From contig CANQPL010000011.1 in NCBI GenBank assembly GCA_947625735.1, forward strand, positions 1-64,000: a stretch of DNA of 64,000 nucleotides, in the 5' to 3' direction. Within the stretch, counting starts at the first letter, position 1. Each line of letters starts with the position of its first letter. The DNA comes from an uncultured Clostridia bacterium. Its GTDB lineage: Bacteria; Bacillota; Clostridia; Oscillospirales; Ruminococcaceae. Positions 16,678 through 26,417 of this stretch are shown piece after piece. The translations under genes were made by a program, and so were the position numbers. The notes under the pieces were generated by a model. That model did not search any database. It saw nothing but the letters and a program-made list of their open reading frames with translations, and was not told the DNA's origin.

Positions 16678-19600
16678 ATGACGATCGGTGAAGTTTTTAA
16701 AAAGGAAATTACCCGTCCGATCAAGGGCGTTATTACAGTCGGCGGCTCAGAAAGTGACGATGAGATCAAGCAGGAGCTTGAAGAATATGTTGTCACCAGA
16801 GAGATCAGAAAGCACATGAGAACCCTCTACACCAATTACTGCAAAAGCCTTGACGGTAAAACTACAGATATCGGCGTTTGGGTGTCCGGTTTCTTCGGCA
16901 GCGGTAAATCTCATTTTGAGCGTATCAATGCTGCCTTGCTCGATAACAGCGTGATAGACGGCAGAGAAGCTATCGAATATTTCATTGACGGGGACAAGCT
17001 TGACGATGAAATGCTCATTGCCGATATCCGCAGAGCGGCATCTGTGCCGACAGATGTTATTCAGTTCAATATTGACTCACGAAGCGAAATGACCGGAAAG
17101 CATAATAAAGAAGCTATCGGTTATGTTCTTCTCAAAGTATTCAATGAAATGCAGGGGTTCTGCAGCGCTATTCCTCCTGTCGCCGATTTTGAGCGCAGTC
17201 TCAGCAAAAGAGGTCTGTATGAAGAATTCAAGGCAAAATTTGAGGAGATCTACGGCTCTGCGTGGTTTGAATCGAGAGATGACTTTGACTATTTGCAGGA
17301 CGAGATCGTGGACGCTCTTGTCGCTGCCGGTGCAATGAGCGAAGACACAGCAAGAAGCACTTGTGAAAAGATAACCCTCACTGTCAATTACAATATGGAT
17401 ACCCAATCCTTTGCAAAACTCGTCAAAAGCTATATCGACAGCAAGGGAAAGCATCATCATGTGGTATTCATTATTGATGAGATCGGACAGTACATTGGTG
17501 AAGATGATGATCTGATGCTCAATTTGCAGACGGTCGCTGAGGATCTGGGAAAGATTTGTCAGGGACAGGCATGGATAATGGTCACAAGCCAGCAGGATAT
17601 TGATTCTATCACAAAGATCCGCTCGGACAACTTCTCAAAAATTCAGGGCAGATTTGCTACCCGTCTGTCCCTGTCCTCTGCCAATGTTGACGAAGTTATC
17701 CGTGAGAGAATTTTAAAGAAAAACCCCTCAGGACATGATGCCCTCTGTCTGCTGTATGATGAAACAGAATCACTTCTGAAAAACCTTATTCTTTGGGACG
17801 ATGAGATCAACAAACCGCTTTACTCGGACAGAGAGAATTTTGCGGCGGTCTATCCCTTTATCCCCTACCAGTTCAATATGGTAGGCTCTATTCTGACGGC
17901 TATCCGTACATACGGAGCTTCGGGCAAACACCTGGCTGACCGTGAACGCCCTATGCTTGCTCTTTTCAAAGAAGCAGCCGTCCGGTTGAAGGACAAAGAG
18001 CCGGGCGAATTAGTACCTCTCCATATGTTCTATGATTCATTGGAGCAGTTCCTTGACTCTTCACACAGTTCTGTTATTACCCGTGCATACGATAACCCGT
18101 ATCTCAACCCTGACCATGAGGACGATAACTTTACGGTCAATGTTCTCAAAACGCTGTTTTTGATAAAGTACATTAAGGAAATTGTCCCGAATCCTAATAA
18201 TATCACAAGCCTTATGGTTTCCCATGTGAACGATAACAGATTGGAACTTCAGGGCAAGGTCGAAAAGGCGCTTGAGCTACTTGTGAAGCAGATGCTTGTT
18301 TCCCGTAATGGAGATAGGTATATCTTTCTTACCAACGAGGAACAGGAGATAAATCGCTCTATCTCTGCTATACAGGTTGAGCTTGATGAGCGTACAAGAA
18401 TGATCTCTGAGCTGATTTTTGAGGATCTCTATAAAGACAACAAATTCAAGTCTGCGAAGTTTGGCAGCAGATACAGCTTTGGATTCAGACAAATGGTCGA
18501 TGAGAAGTATTATAAGACCAATAACGATTATCCTATGACGCTGCGTATCCTGACACCTGACAGCGATGAAGCAACTACCAATGACGGCACTATGCGTTTT
18601 CTTTCCGGACAGGATAATGTGGTTCTGGTCGTTCTCCCTCAGGACAGAAATTTTATTGATGAACTTGTAAGTGCAAGGCAGATCGAAAAGTACCTGATAA
18701 GCGGTGCAGGCGGAAATCTTGAAAAGTATGAGCAGATCAAGGCTGTTAAGAGTACTGAAATGCAGGAAAAGCGCAGTGAGGCAAGAAATCACCTTAAAGA
18801 TGCTCTCCAAAAAGCCGCTATTTATGTGGGCGGCGACAGGATAGAAAGCAGTCAAAAGGATATAACCGATAAAATCAATGCGGGACTTGAAAAGCTTGTC
18901 AATATGCTGTATCACAAGCTCTCCTATATCACTGTGCCTGTTACCGAGGGGGATATTCTTTCCGTTCTGACTGATAACGGCGGACAGCTCTCCCTCGACA
19001 ATGAGGGTTCAAAGGCAAATGAGTTTGCAGTTTCTGATGTGAGGGACTTCATTGCAAGAAATTCGGCGCAGAAACACTCTAAAACCTCGCTGAAATCTCT
19101 GCTTGACACATTCAGAGCAGCTCCCTATGGTTTTGTGGAGCTTGATGTGCAGTGGATCGCTGCAAAGCTGTTGAAACAGGGCGATATTACGCTGTATGTG
19201 AACGGAGAGATCGTCAATCTCCTGAACAAAGATGCAAAGGAGATACTCCGTTATCTCACAAGAAAAGAATACTTTGAAAAGCTGATGATCGAGCCGAAAG
19301 TCAAGGCAAGACAGGATCAGATCAAGGCGGCAAAAAATGTTATCAAGGACTTGTTCGGCGTAAGCTGCCCGAGCGATGATGAAGATGTAATTATGCGTGA
19401 CTTCAAGCGTTATGCTGATAATCTGAAACGTGAGCTTGAAAGAATTGAGCGTAACTACAGTGTGCAGCCGAAATATCCGGGCAAGGCTGTCATTGCAAAG
19501 GGCAGGAGTCTGTTAAACGAAATTCTGCTGATACAGTACCCTATAGAGTTTTTCAAAGCTGTAAAGGATAAGGAAGATGATCTCCTTGACTTTACTGATG

Positions 19601-20310
19601 ACTATGATCCTGTCAAAAAGTTCTTCGGCACGGTAGAAAATCCGGGCGATCAGAAAAAAATTTTTGATGATGTCCTGCGTATTCTCGGCATTTATGAGCG
19701 CAGTAAAACCTATATCGTTGACAGAGAGATAGAAGATACTGCCGCCCAAATCGGGAAAATCATCAACGATCCTGACCCCTATCACGAAATTTGCAAGCTC
19801 AATCCGCTGCGTGACAAATTCATCGCTGCCAATGTGAAACTCCTCTCGCAAATGGCTGAACCTGTCAAGGCGGCTATCGCTGATGCAAGACAGCGTGTGT
19901 TTGAGGAGCTTGAAGATAAGCTCTGTAGATCCAAACTTTCCGACAAGTTTGTACGGCTGTTCGGGGAGCTGAAAGAAAAGGCGGAGATGTGCAATGATGT
20001 GGCTGCTTTGCAGGCTATCACTACAGAAGCCGATGCTCTCAAACTCCGCTGCCTTAATGAGATCATTGATACAGAGGCGAAAACAGCTCCGCCTGTGCAG
20101 TCCCCTGTCAGCAGCGGTGACGGTGACACGCCTGCACCTACTGCGGCAAAGCCTGTCAAAAAGCGCAAGTCTGTAAGTATAAAGACCATTAACAATGCAT
20201 CTACATGGCAGATCGAAACTGAGGACGATGTAAAAAAGTATGTGGCTGAGCTTGAAAAGCGGCTTATCGCTGCACTTGAAGATAATACTGTCATTAACAT
20301 AGAATTTTAA
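16678..20310 (+). CDS. brxC: BREX ATPase BrxC/PglY
   Basis: A 1210-residue P-loop ATPase of the BrxC (PglY) family. The N-terminal Walker A is VSGFFGSGKSHFERIN (about residues 68-83), with HVVFIIDEIGQYIGEDDD (about 260-277) as Walker B and MVTSQQDI as a sensor region. The long C-terminal half is helical. A low-complexity PVQSPVSSGDGDTPAPTAAK linker (about 1140) precedes a short C-terminal domain. AAGGAG precedes the ATG. BrxC is ORC/Cdc6-like and is thought to act with BrxB and PglZ on DNA. Length and gene order match type 1 BREX. Confidence 0.92.
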   Translation: MTIGEVFKKEITRPIKGVITVGGSESDDEIKQELEEYVVTREIRKHMRTLYTNYCKSLDGKTTDIGVWVSGFFGSGKSHFERINAALLDNSVIDGREAIEYFIDGDKLDDEMLIADIRRAASVPTDVIQFNIDSRSEMTGKHNKEAIGYVLLKVFNEMQGFCSAIPPVADFERSLSKRGLYEEFKAKFEEIYGSAWFESRDDFDYLQDEIVDALVAAGAMSEDTARSTCEKITLTVNYNMDTQSFAKLVKSYIDSKGKHHHVVFIIDEIGQYIGEDDDLMLNLQTVAEDLGKICQGQAWIMVTSQQDIDSITKIRSDNFSKIQGRFATRLSLSSANVDEVIRERILKKNPSGHDALCLLYDETESLLKNLILWDDEINKPLYSDRENFAAVYPFIPYQFNMVGSILTAIRTYGASGKHLADRERPMLALFKEAAVRLKDKEPGELVPLHMFYDSLEQFLDSSHSSVITRAYDNPYLNPDHEDDNFTVNVLKTLFLIKYIKEIVPNPNNITSLMVSHVNDNRLELQGKVEKALELLVKQMLVSRNGDRYIFLTNEEQEINRSISAIQVELDERTRMISELIFEDLYKDNKFKSAKFGSRYSFGFRQMVDEKYYKTNNDYPMTLRILTPDSDEATTNDGTMRFLSGQDNVVLVVLPQDRNFIDELVSARQIEKYLISGAGGNLEKYEQIKAVKSTEMQEKRSEARNHLKDALQKAAIYVGGDRIESSQKDITDKINAGLEKLVNMLYHKLSYITVPVTEGDILSVLTDNGGQLSLDNEGSKANEFAVSDVRDFIARNSAQKHSKTSLKSLLDTFRAAPYGFVELDVQWIAAKLLKQGDITLYVNGEIVNLLNKDAKEILRYLTRKEYFEKLMIEPKVKARQDQIKAAKNVIKDLFGVSCPSDDEDVIMRDFKRYADNLKRELERIERNYSVQPKYPGKAVIAKGRSLLNEILLIQYPIEFFKAVKDKEDDLLDFTDDYDPVKKFFGTVENPGDQKKIFDDVLRILGIYERSKTYIVDREIEDTAAQIGKIINDPDPYHEICKLNPLRDKFIAANVKLLSQMAEPVKAAIADARQRVFEELEDKLCRSKLSDKFVRLFGELKEKAEMCNDVAALQAITTEADALKLRCLNEIIDTEAKTAPPVQSPVSSGDGDTPAPTAAKPVKKRKSVSIKTINNASTWQIETEDDVKKYVAELEKRLIAALEDNTVINIEF

Positions 20311-20320
20311 GGTGATATAG

Positions 20321-23300
20321 ATGAATAAGACAAAGATCAAAAATTTCTCGGTATGGGCAAGGCGGGATCTGATCGGAGTTGTGGCATACCGTATGCGTTT
20401 TCTCGGTATTGATGAAAACGGTATTGCTCCCGAAATGGACGGCTCGACAGATAAGCTTAAACTGTACGATATGGGTACAAGCAAGCCTGCGGAAGTGGCA
20501 GACAAGGACATTGCAAAGCGTGTCCGCCTTGCAAATCATATCAGAGAACACGAAAAGACCTCGGACTACAAAACCGCCTATGAAACGGTGGTTGAGGAGA
20601 TCGCATACACCTGGTTCAACCGCCTGATCGCTATCCGTTTCATGGAGGTCAATGACTATCTCCCAAGCGGAGTGCGAGTGCTTTCCTCAGAAAGTGGAAA
20701 GCGTGAGCCTGATATTGTCACCTATGCGGCAGAAGTTGCCGATGCAGAGGGGTTTTCTATCGAAAAGGACGATATATGGAAACTCAAAGACGAAAACAAG
20801 CTCGATGAGCTTTTCCGCATTATGTTCATTGAGCAATGCAAGAAACTGCATAAGATCCTGCCGGAGCTGTTTGACAATTCTCAGGACGATTACACCGAAA
20901 TGCTCCTGCCTATCTCGTTTATTGATGATGATGCCTTTATCCGTCACCTTGTAACGGACATTGACGAAGCGGACTTCGATCTCAGCAGACAGGGACAGGT
21001 CGAGATCATAGGCTGGCTGTATCAGTATTACAACAGCGAAAAGAAAGATGCCGTTTTTGAATCTATGAAAAAAAATGTCAAGGTCAGCAAGGAGAATATT
21101 CCCGCAGCGACACAGCTTTTTACACCTCACTGGATAGTGAAGTATATGGTCGAAAACTCCCTCGGCAGGCTGTGGGCGGACGGTCATGCTGACACCTCTG
21201 CCCGTTCGGAATGGAAATACTACCTCGAAGAAGCGGAGCAGACACCCGATGTGCAGGCACAGCTTGCAGAGCTCCGTGCAGGACGCAAAGACCTCCCGCC
21301 CGAACAGATACGGTTTATTGATCCTTGCATGGGCAGCGGTCATATTCTCGTTTATGCGTTTGATGTGCTGATGCAGATATATCTTTCCTGCGGATATACG
21401 GAGCGTGATGCGGTGCATAACATAACCCACCGCAACCTGTGGGGGCTTGATCTGGATAAACGTGCGTATCAGCTTGCTTATTTTGCGGTAATGATGAAAG
21501 CAAGGCAGTATGACCGCCGCTTGTGGAAAAGGATAGAGGACGGAAAATTTGACTCACATCTGCCCAATCTGTCGCATTTTCAGGATCTGCCCGCACCGGA
21601 CTATGACCTTCTCGATGAGCCGATAAGGTCTTTTGTTAAGCAGTTTGAGAATGCAGACACCTACGGTTCTCTTATTACGGTGCAGGCTGATGACAGTATA
21701 GATGAAGCTATTGACAATTTTGAGGGCAGTCTTATTATCAACAGGTCACAAATAGAAAACCTGATGCAGCTTTACAAAATTCTTTCGCAGAAATATGACG
21801 TTGTTTGCACAAATCCGCCGTATATGGGCGGTTCGGGCATGAATGCGGTGCTGTCGGATTTTGTTAAAAAGAATTTTGCAGATTATAAATCAGACCTGTT
21901 TTCTGCTTTTGTTGTCAAATGTTCACAGCTTGCAAAGCCGCAAGGTTATCTCGGATTTTTAACACCTTATGTCTGGATGTTTATTCAGTCATATGAAAAG
22001 CTGAGAAATTTAATTTATTCGGAAAAAACAATTGAAACATTGATTCAATTTGAATATTCTGCTTTTGAAGAATCAACTGTTCCTATTTGTACTTTTGTAT
22101 TAAAAAACAGTTATGTAAACAAAAAAGGCTGTTATTTCAGATTGACGGATTTCAAGGGCGGCATGGAAGTACAAAGACAGAAAGCGCTTGAGGCGATTGC
22201 AGACCACAAGTGCGGATTTTACTATGAAAGTAACTCGGAAAACTTCTCAATAATCCCCGGATCGCCTGTTGCTTATTGGTTAAGCAAAAGCTCAATTCGT
22301 TTGTTTAATTCTTGTCCGAAACTCGGAGAAATAGAAATAATACGAGGAGGATTAACAACTGGAGACAATAATAGATTTTTAAGACTTTGGTATGAGGTTA
22401 ATAGTAAAAAAATATCGTTTGATACGCATTCCATGGAAGAAGCGAAAATATCAACTCTCACATGGTTCCCTTTGGCAAAAGGTGGTGACTACCGAAAATG
22501 GTATGGCAATTTAGAATATGTAGTCAACTGGAAAGAAGATGGAGCGGAAATCAAATGGTGGGTAACTCACAATCCGAAAGACCCCAATACTACAAGCTGG
22601 TCAAGAAGATTATTCAATACTGAACATTATTTCAAGAAGATTATCACTTGGTCTGGCATTTCAAGCGGAAATCCTTCCATGAGGATAGCCGATAAGTCCA
22701 TATTTGGAAGTGGCGCAAAAGCTATAGTTGAATCAAACAAAGAAAACTATATTTTAGCCTTTTTGAATTCAACTGTTGCACTGATGTATCTTAAAGTATT
22801 AAGTCCTACCTTAAACTATGAATCAGGGCATATATCCTCACTACCAATTCTGGTTGATGAGAATTCAATTATAGCAATCAATAAACTTGTTAAGGATAAC
22901 TTAATTATTTCCAAAGCCGACTGGGACAGCTTTGAAACAAGCTGGGACTTCAAAAAACACCCCTTTATCCGTCCGGTAAAGAGGATAAAAGAAGCCTATG
23001 AACAGTGGGCGCAGGAATGCGAAGAACGTTTCCGGAAACTCAGATCCAACGAAGAAGAGCTGAACCGCATTTTCATTGACATTTACGGCTTACAGGAGGA
23101 GCTGACACCCGAAGTCGATGACAAGGACGTGACCGTCCGCCGTGCGGATACAGAGCGTGATTGCAAGAGTTTTATTTCTTATGCAGTGGGCTGTCTGTTC
23201 GGCAGATACTCCCTTGATGCAGACGGTCTCACATATGCAGGCGGCGAGTGGGACGACAGCAGGTATAAGACCTTTATCCCCGATGACGATAACTGTATTC

Positions 23301-23881
23301 CCATTACCGAGGAGAGCTTTTTTGAGGACGATATTGTAGGGCAGTTTGTCCGTTTTGTTTCGGCTGCATTCGGTGAGGAATGCTTAGAAGAAAATCTCCG
23401 CTTTATCGCTGATAATATCGGTATCAAAGGCAGCGGCACGGCAAGAGAAAAACTCCGCGGGTATTTCTTAAAGGACTTTTTCAAAGATCATTGCAGGGTC
23501 TATCAGAAACGCCCGATCTACTGGCTGTTTGACACCGGAAAGAATAACGGATTCAAGGCTCTTGTCTATATTCACCGCTGGACGGTCAACACCGTAGGCG
23601 ATGTGCGTATCGACTATATGCACAAGCTCCAGAGGCTCTACCGCAACGAGATCAACCGCCTGAAAGAAAACATTGACGCCGGCGAGGAGATCGCAAAGAA
23701 CCGAAAGCGTCTTGAAAAGATCACAAACCAATTAAAGGAAACAGAAGAATATGATGCTAAGATCGGTATAGTAGTTGCTGCCCGCACCCGAATCGACCTT
23801 GATGACGGTGTGAAGGTCAACTATGATAAGGTGCAGGTCGGCTCTGACGGCAGGCAATATCAGATACTGGCGAAGATATAA
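20321..23881 (+). CDS. pglX: BREX adenine-specific methyltransferase PglX
   Basis: A 1186-residue N6-adenine methyltransferase. Motif I is FIDPCMGSGHILV (about 331-343) and the catalytic NPPY is at about 498-501 (VCTNPPYMGGSGMN). In BREX it methylates one strand of a non-palindromic site, marking host DNA as self. The middle-to-late part (nt about 22080-22900, residues ~590-860) is visibly richer in A+T than the flanks and should hold the target recognition domain; this mosaic pattern suggests replacement of that domain. The reading frame is intact, with no phase-variable homopolymer that I could see. The gap to brxC is 10 bases and to pglZ 9 bases. Confidence 0.93.
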   Translation: MNKTKIKNFSVWARRDLIGVVAYRMRFLGIDENGIAPEMDGSTDKLKLYDMGTSKPAEVADKDIAKRVRLANHIREHEKTSDYKTAYETVVEEIAYTWFNRLIAIRFMEVNDYLPSGVRVLSSESGKREPDIVTYAAEVADAEGFSIEKDDIWKLKDENKLDELFRIMFIEQCKKLHKILPELFDNSQDDYTEMLLPISFIDDDAFIRHLVTDIDEADFDLSRQGQVEIIGWLYQYYNSEKKDAVFESMKKNVKVSKENIPAATQLFTPHWIVKYMVENSLGRLWADGHADTSARSEWKYYLEEAEQTPDVQAQLAELRAGRKDLPPEQIRFIDPCMGSGHILVYAFDVLMQIYLSCGYTERDAVHNITHRNLWGLDLDKRAYQLAYFAVMMKARQYDRRLWKRIEDGKFDSHLPNLSHFQDLPAPDYDLLDEPIRSFVKQFENADTYGSLITVQADDSIDEAIDNFEGSLIINRSQIENLMQLYKILSQKYDVVCTNPPYMGGSGMNAVLSDFVKKNFADYKSDLFSAFVVKCSQLAKPQGYLGFLTPYVWMFIQSYEKLRNLIYSEKTIETLIQFEYSAFEESTVPICTFVLKNSYVNKKGCYFRLTDFKGGMEVQRQKALEAIADHKCGFYYESNSENFSIIPGSPVAYWLSKSSIRLFNSCPKLGEIEIIRGGLTTGDNNRFLRLWYEVNSKKISFDTHSMEEAKISTLTWFPLAKGGDYRKWYGNLEYVVNWKEDGAEIKWWVTHNPKDPNTTSWSRRLFNTEHYFKKIITWSGISSGNPSMRIADKSIFGSGAKAIVESNKENYILAFLNSTVALMYLKVLSPTLNYESGHISSLPILVDENSIIAINKLVKDNLIISKADWDSFETSWDFKKHPFIRPVKRIKEAYEQWAQECEERFRKLRSNEEELNRIFIDIYGLQEELTPEVDDKDVTVRRADTERDCKSFISYAVGCLFGRYSLDADGLTYAGGEWDDSRYKTFIPDDDNCIPITEESFFEDDIVGQFVRFVSAAFGEECLEENLRFIADNIGIKGSGTAREKLRGYFLKDFFKDHCRVYQKRPIYWLFDTGKNNGFKALVYIHRWTVNTVGDVRIDYMHKLQRLYRNEINRLKENIDAGEEIAKNRKRLEKITNQLKETEEYDAKIGIVVAARTRIDLDDGVKVNYDKVQVGSDGRQYQILAKI

Positions 23882-23890
23882 GGAATAACT

Positions 23891-26404
23891 ATGGCTGAAC
23901 TGAATTTAAATCAGATCGCTGCAAAACTCAATGAAGCATTCACAGGCGATGCAAGGCAGCTGATCTTCTGGTATGACGAAAACAGCGAATTTGCTGAGGA
24001 TATTGACACCCTTGTGCTTGATAATGCAAAGGTGTATAAGCTGGAACCAAATAATCAGATCTATACAAAGTATTTTCTGACCTATGAGGACACGACTACC
24101 AATTATCTGATCTATGCGCCGTTTCCAAAGCCTGATGTATATGATAATCACTTAGAGGATATGCTCCTCTATTCAAGGCAGTTTTCCGCTGACCGTGCAT
24201 CTATCATATGTGCGGAACTTGGCATAAGCGAGAAACTAAAGCCTGTCATTCAGAAATACGGCAGATACTTTGCCGCAAAGGACAGAATGAAGCGGTTTTA
24301 TGACCTTGAGATCGAGGAATGGAGCGATGATGTAATCAAGGTCGGCATAATGTCGGCTATCTGCGGTACAAAGACTTCTTCCTTTGAGGAGGTAGTGAGG
24401 GTACTGCTGAACAGTAAGCTCGATGATGAAAACCCGTATATGGCTGAGTTCGAGAAGTACGGTCTTACCGGGGACTTCTGGGCTAAGACAGAAACTTACT
24501 TCGGTTTTACAAACCAGGCTCCTGACCTTAAAAAATTCACAGCCTCCTTGTTCCTAACCTATGCCGCTAAGGAGATCTCAGCGGAAATGCCGAAAAACCT
24601 GCAAAACGCTCTGACCTATAAAACAGGCTCGGTGGCTGCGTTCCTCGATAATCTTATGCACAACAGCGAATATACGGAGTGTTTCGACCGTCTCTCGGAG
24701 TTTGTCTATGGCGGACTTGGGGGAGATCGGTTTCTCAGCACTTTCCCCGTAGAAGCTATTATTGATTGCGATGCTTTCAAGGCTGTTGATGAATTTATCA
24801 TCAAATGGCTGACAGAGCGTCTTGAAGCTGAGGACACAAGTGCAAAGCTCTCGGGCAGCACCATTCTTGAACTTTGCTCGGATAGAAAAAAGACGCACTT
24901 CGGCAAGGGCTATGCCGTGCAGTATGCTGTGATCGAATACGCATATAAGATAATTTACGCAGGCAAATATGAGCCTGTGAGCGCTCTTAAAGATATTGTA
25001 AAGAATTATCGTGAGAAGTATTATGAGAATGACAGAAATTACCGCCTTTTCTACTTCAATTACGATAAGCTGACAGAAACTCCGGCTTTTGAAAAGCTCC
25101 GAGAGCTGGTGGAGAATATTTACACGAATGATTATCTGCAAAACATCTGCACAAACTGGACAAAGGCTTTTGCAGAAGAATCAGGAGATTCAGGACTGCC
25201 GCTGCAAATTAACTTCCGGCGTGACAGAGTAGAGCCTGTCAGGGAGCGTGTAGTTGTGTTTATCTCAGACGCTATGCGTTATGAAGTCGGTGTGTCACTC
25301 TATGAAAAGCTGAGTGCAGACGAGAAATGCAAGGCTTCGCTGTATGCGATGCAGACCGTTTTACCGTCAATTACGATGTGCGGAATGGCAGCACTTCTCC
25401 CTCACAAGACCTATGAGCTGACACCCGATTACAAGCTGTTGGCAGACGGAAAGCCCTGTGTTTCAACTGCTGACAGGGCAAAGATAGTGGCATCATACAA
25501 CCCTAAAAGCCTTTGTATTCAGTATGATGAATTGAAAGTGAAAAAGGTCGATGAGCTGAAAGCACTTGTTTCAGGGCTTGAAGTGATATATGTTTATCAC
25601 AATCAGATAGATGCCAGAGGAGATAAAGCCTCTACGGAAGATGAAGTGTTTATCGCTTGTCAGGAGGCTGTAGACGAGATCGCATTCATGATAAGACGTC
25701 TGACAGGCGCTAATGTCACACGTTTCTTAGTGACCTCGGATCACGGATTTATTTATAAGCGTGATGAGCTGCAAGTCAGCAATAAGATCGGTGATGTATC
25801 CTCTGAATCGCAGTTCATGGGCAAGAGATACGCTGTAACAGATGAGGTTATGGAAATGGACGGTATCAGCGGAGTTTCTCTTGGGTGTGTTTACGGCAGC
25901 GGCGATACAAGAAGAGTATCATTTCCCATAAGTGCGGATATTTTCAAGACTCAGGGCGGCGGTCTGAACTTTGTTCACGGCGGCTGCTCTCCCCAGGAGA
26001 TGATCATTCCGCTCATTGACGTCAAGACAGAAAAATCTAAGGTTGAAACCACATTTGCAGAGATCTCAATGACTACCAACATAAGCAAGATCACAAACCT
26101 CAGCGTGAATCTTGAATTTTTTCAAAGGCAGCCTGTTTCTGATGTGGTCAAGCCTGCGGCTTATCATATTTATTTTGAAGCTGAGGACGGCGAAAGAGTA
26201 TCGAATGAAAATCAGTATCATGCTGACAGTACACAGAGCAATCCTCTGAATACAAAGGCAAAGCTGAGATTTTCATTCAAGAACAGGTGCTACAGCAATA
26301 AGGATAAATACTTCCTTATCATTATGGACGAGGAGCATAATATTCAGCTTGCTAAAATTCCGTTCACAATCGACATAGCTTTGGCTAATGACTTCGGATT
26401 TTAA
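23891..26404 (+). CDS. pglZ: BREX alkaline-phosphatase-fold protein PglZ
   Basis: An 837-residue PglZ protein, the defining protein of BREX. The alkaline-phosphatase superfamily core has VVVFISDAMRYEVGVSLYEK (about 452-471; the Asp is a metal ligand), SITMCGMAALLPH (the position of the active Ser/Thr) and FLVTSDHGFIYKRDEL (about 611-626; Asp and His ligands). Later residues GGLNFVHGGCSPQEMIIPLI complete the site. A C-terminal beta-rich domain follows. The N-terminal 430 residues are helical. It is translated from the same operon between pglX and brxL. Confidence 0.93.
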   Translation: MAELNLNQIAAKLNEAFTGDARQLIFWYDENSEFAEDIDTLVLDNAKVYKLEPNNQIYTKYFLTYEDTTTNYLIYAPFPKPDVYDNHLEDMLLYSRQFSADRASIICAELGISEKLKPVIQKYGRYFAAKDRMKRFYDLEIEEWSDDVIKVGIMSAICGTKTSSFEEVVRVLLNSKLDDENPYMAEFEKYGLTGDFWAKTETYFGFTNQAPDLKKFTASLFLTYAAKEISAEMPKNLQNALTYKTGSVAAFLDNLMHNSEYTECFDRLSEFVYGGLGGDRFLSTFPVEAIIDCDAFKAVDEFIIKWLTERLEAEDTSAKLSGSTILELCSDRKKTHFGKGYAVQYAVIEYAYKIIYAGKYEPVSALKDIVKNYREKYYENDRNYRLFYFNYDKLTETPAFEKLRELVENIYTNDYLQNICTNWTKAFAEESGDSGLPLQINFRRDRVEPVRERVVVFISDAMRYEVGVSLYEKLSADEKCKASLYAMQTVLPSITMCGMAALLPHKTYELTPDYKLLADGKPCVSTADRAKIVASYNPKSLCIQYDELKVKKVDELKALVSGLEVIYVYHNQIDARGDKASTEDEVFIACQEAVDEIAFMIRRLTGANVTRFLVTSDHGFIYKRDELQVSNKIGDVSSESQFMGKRYAVTDEVMEMDGISGVSLGCVYGSGDTRRVSFPISADIFKTQGGGLNFVHGGCSPQEMIIPLIDVKTEKSKVETTFAEISMTTNISKITNLSVNLEFFQRQPVSDVVKPAAYHIYFEAEDGERVSNENQYHADSTQSNPLNTKAKLRFSFKNRCYSNKDKYFLIIMDEEHNIQLAKIPFTIDIALANDFGF

Positions 26405-26417
26405 TGGAGATAGATAA

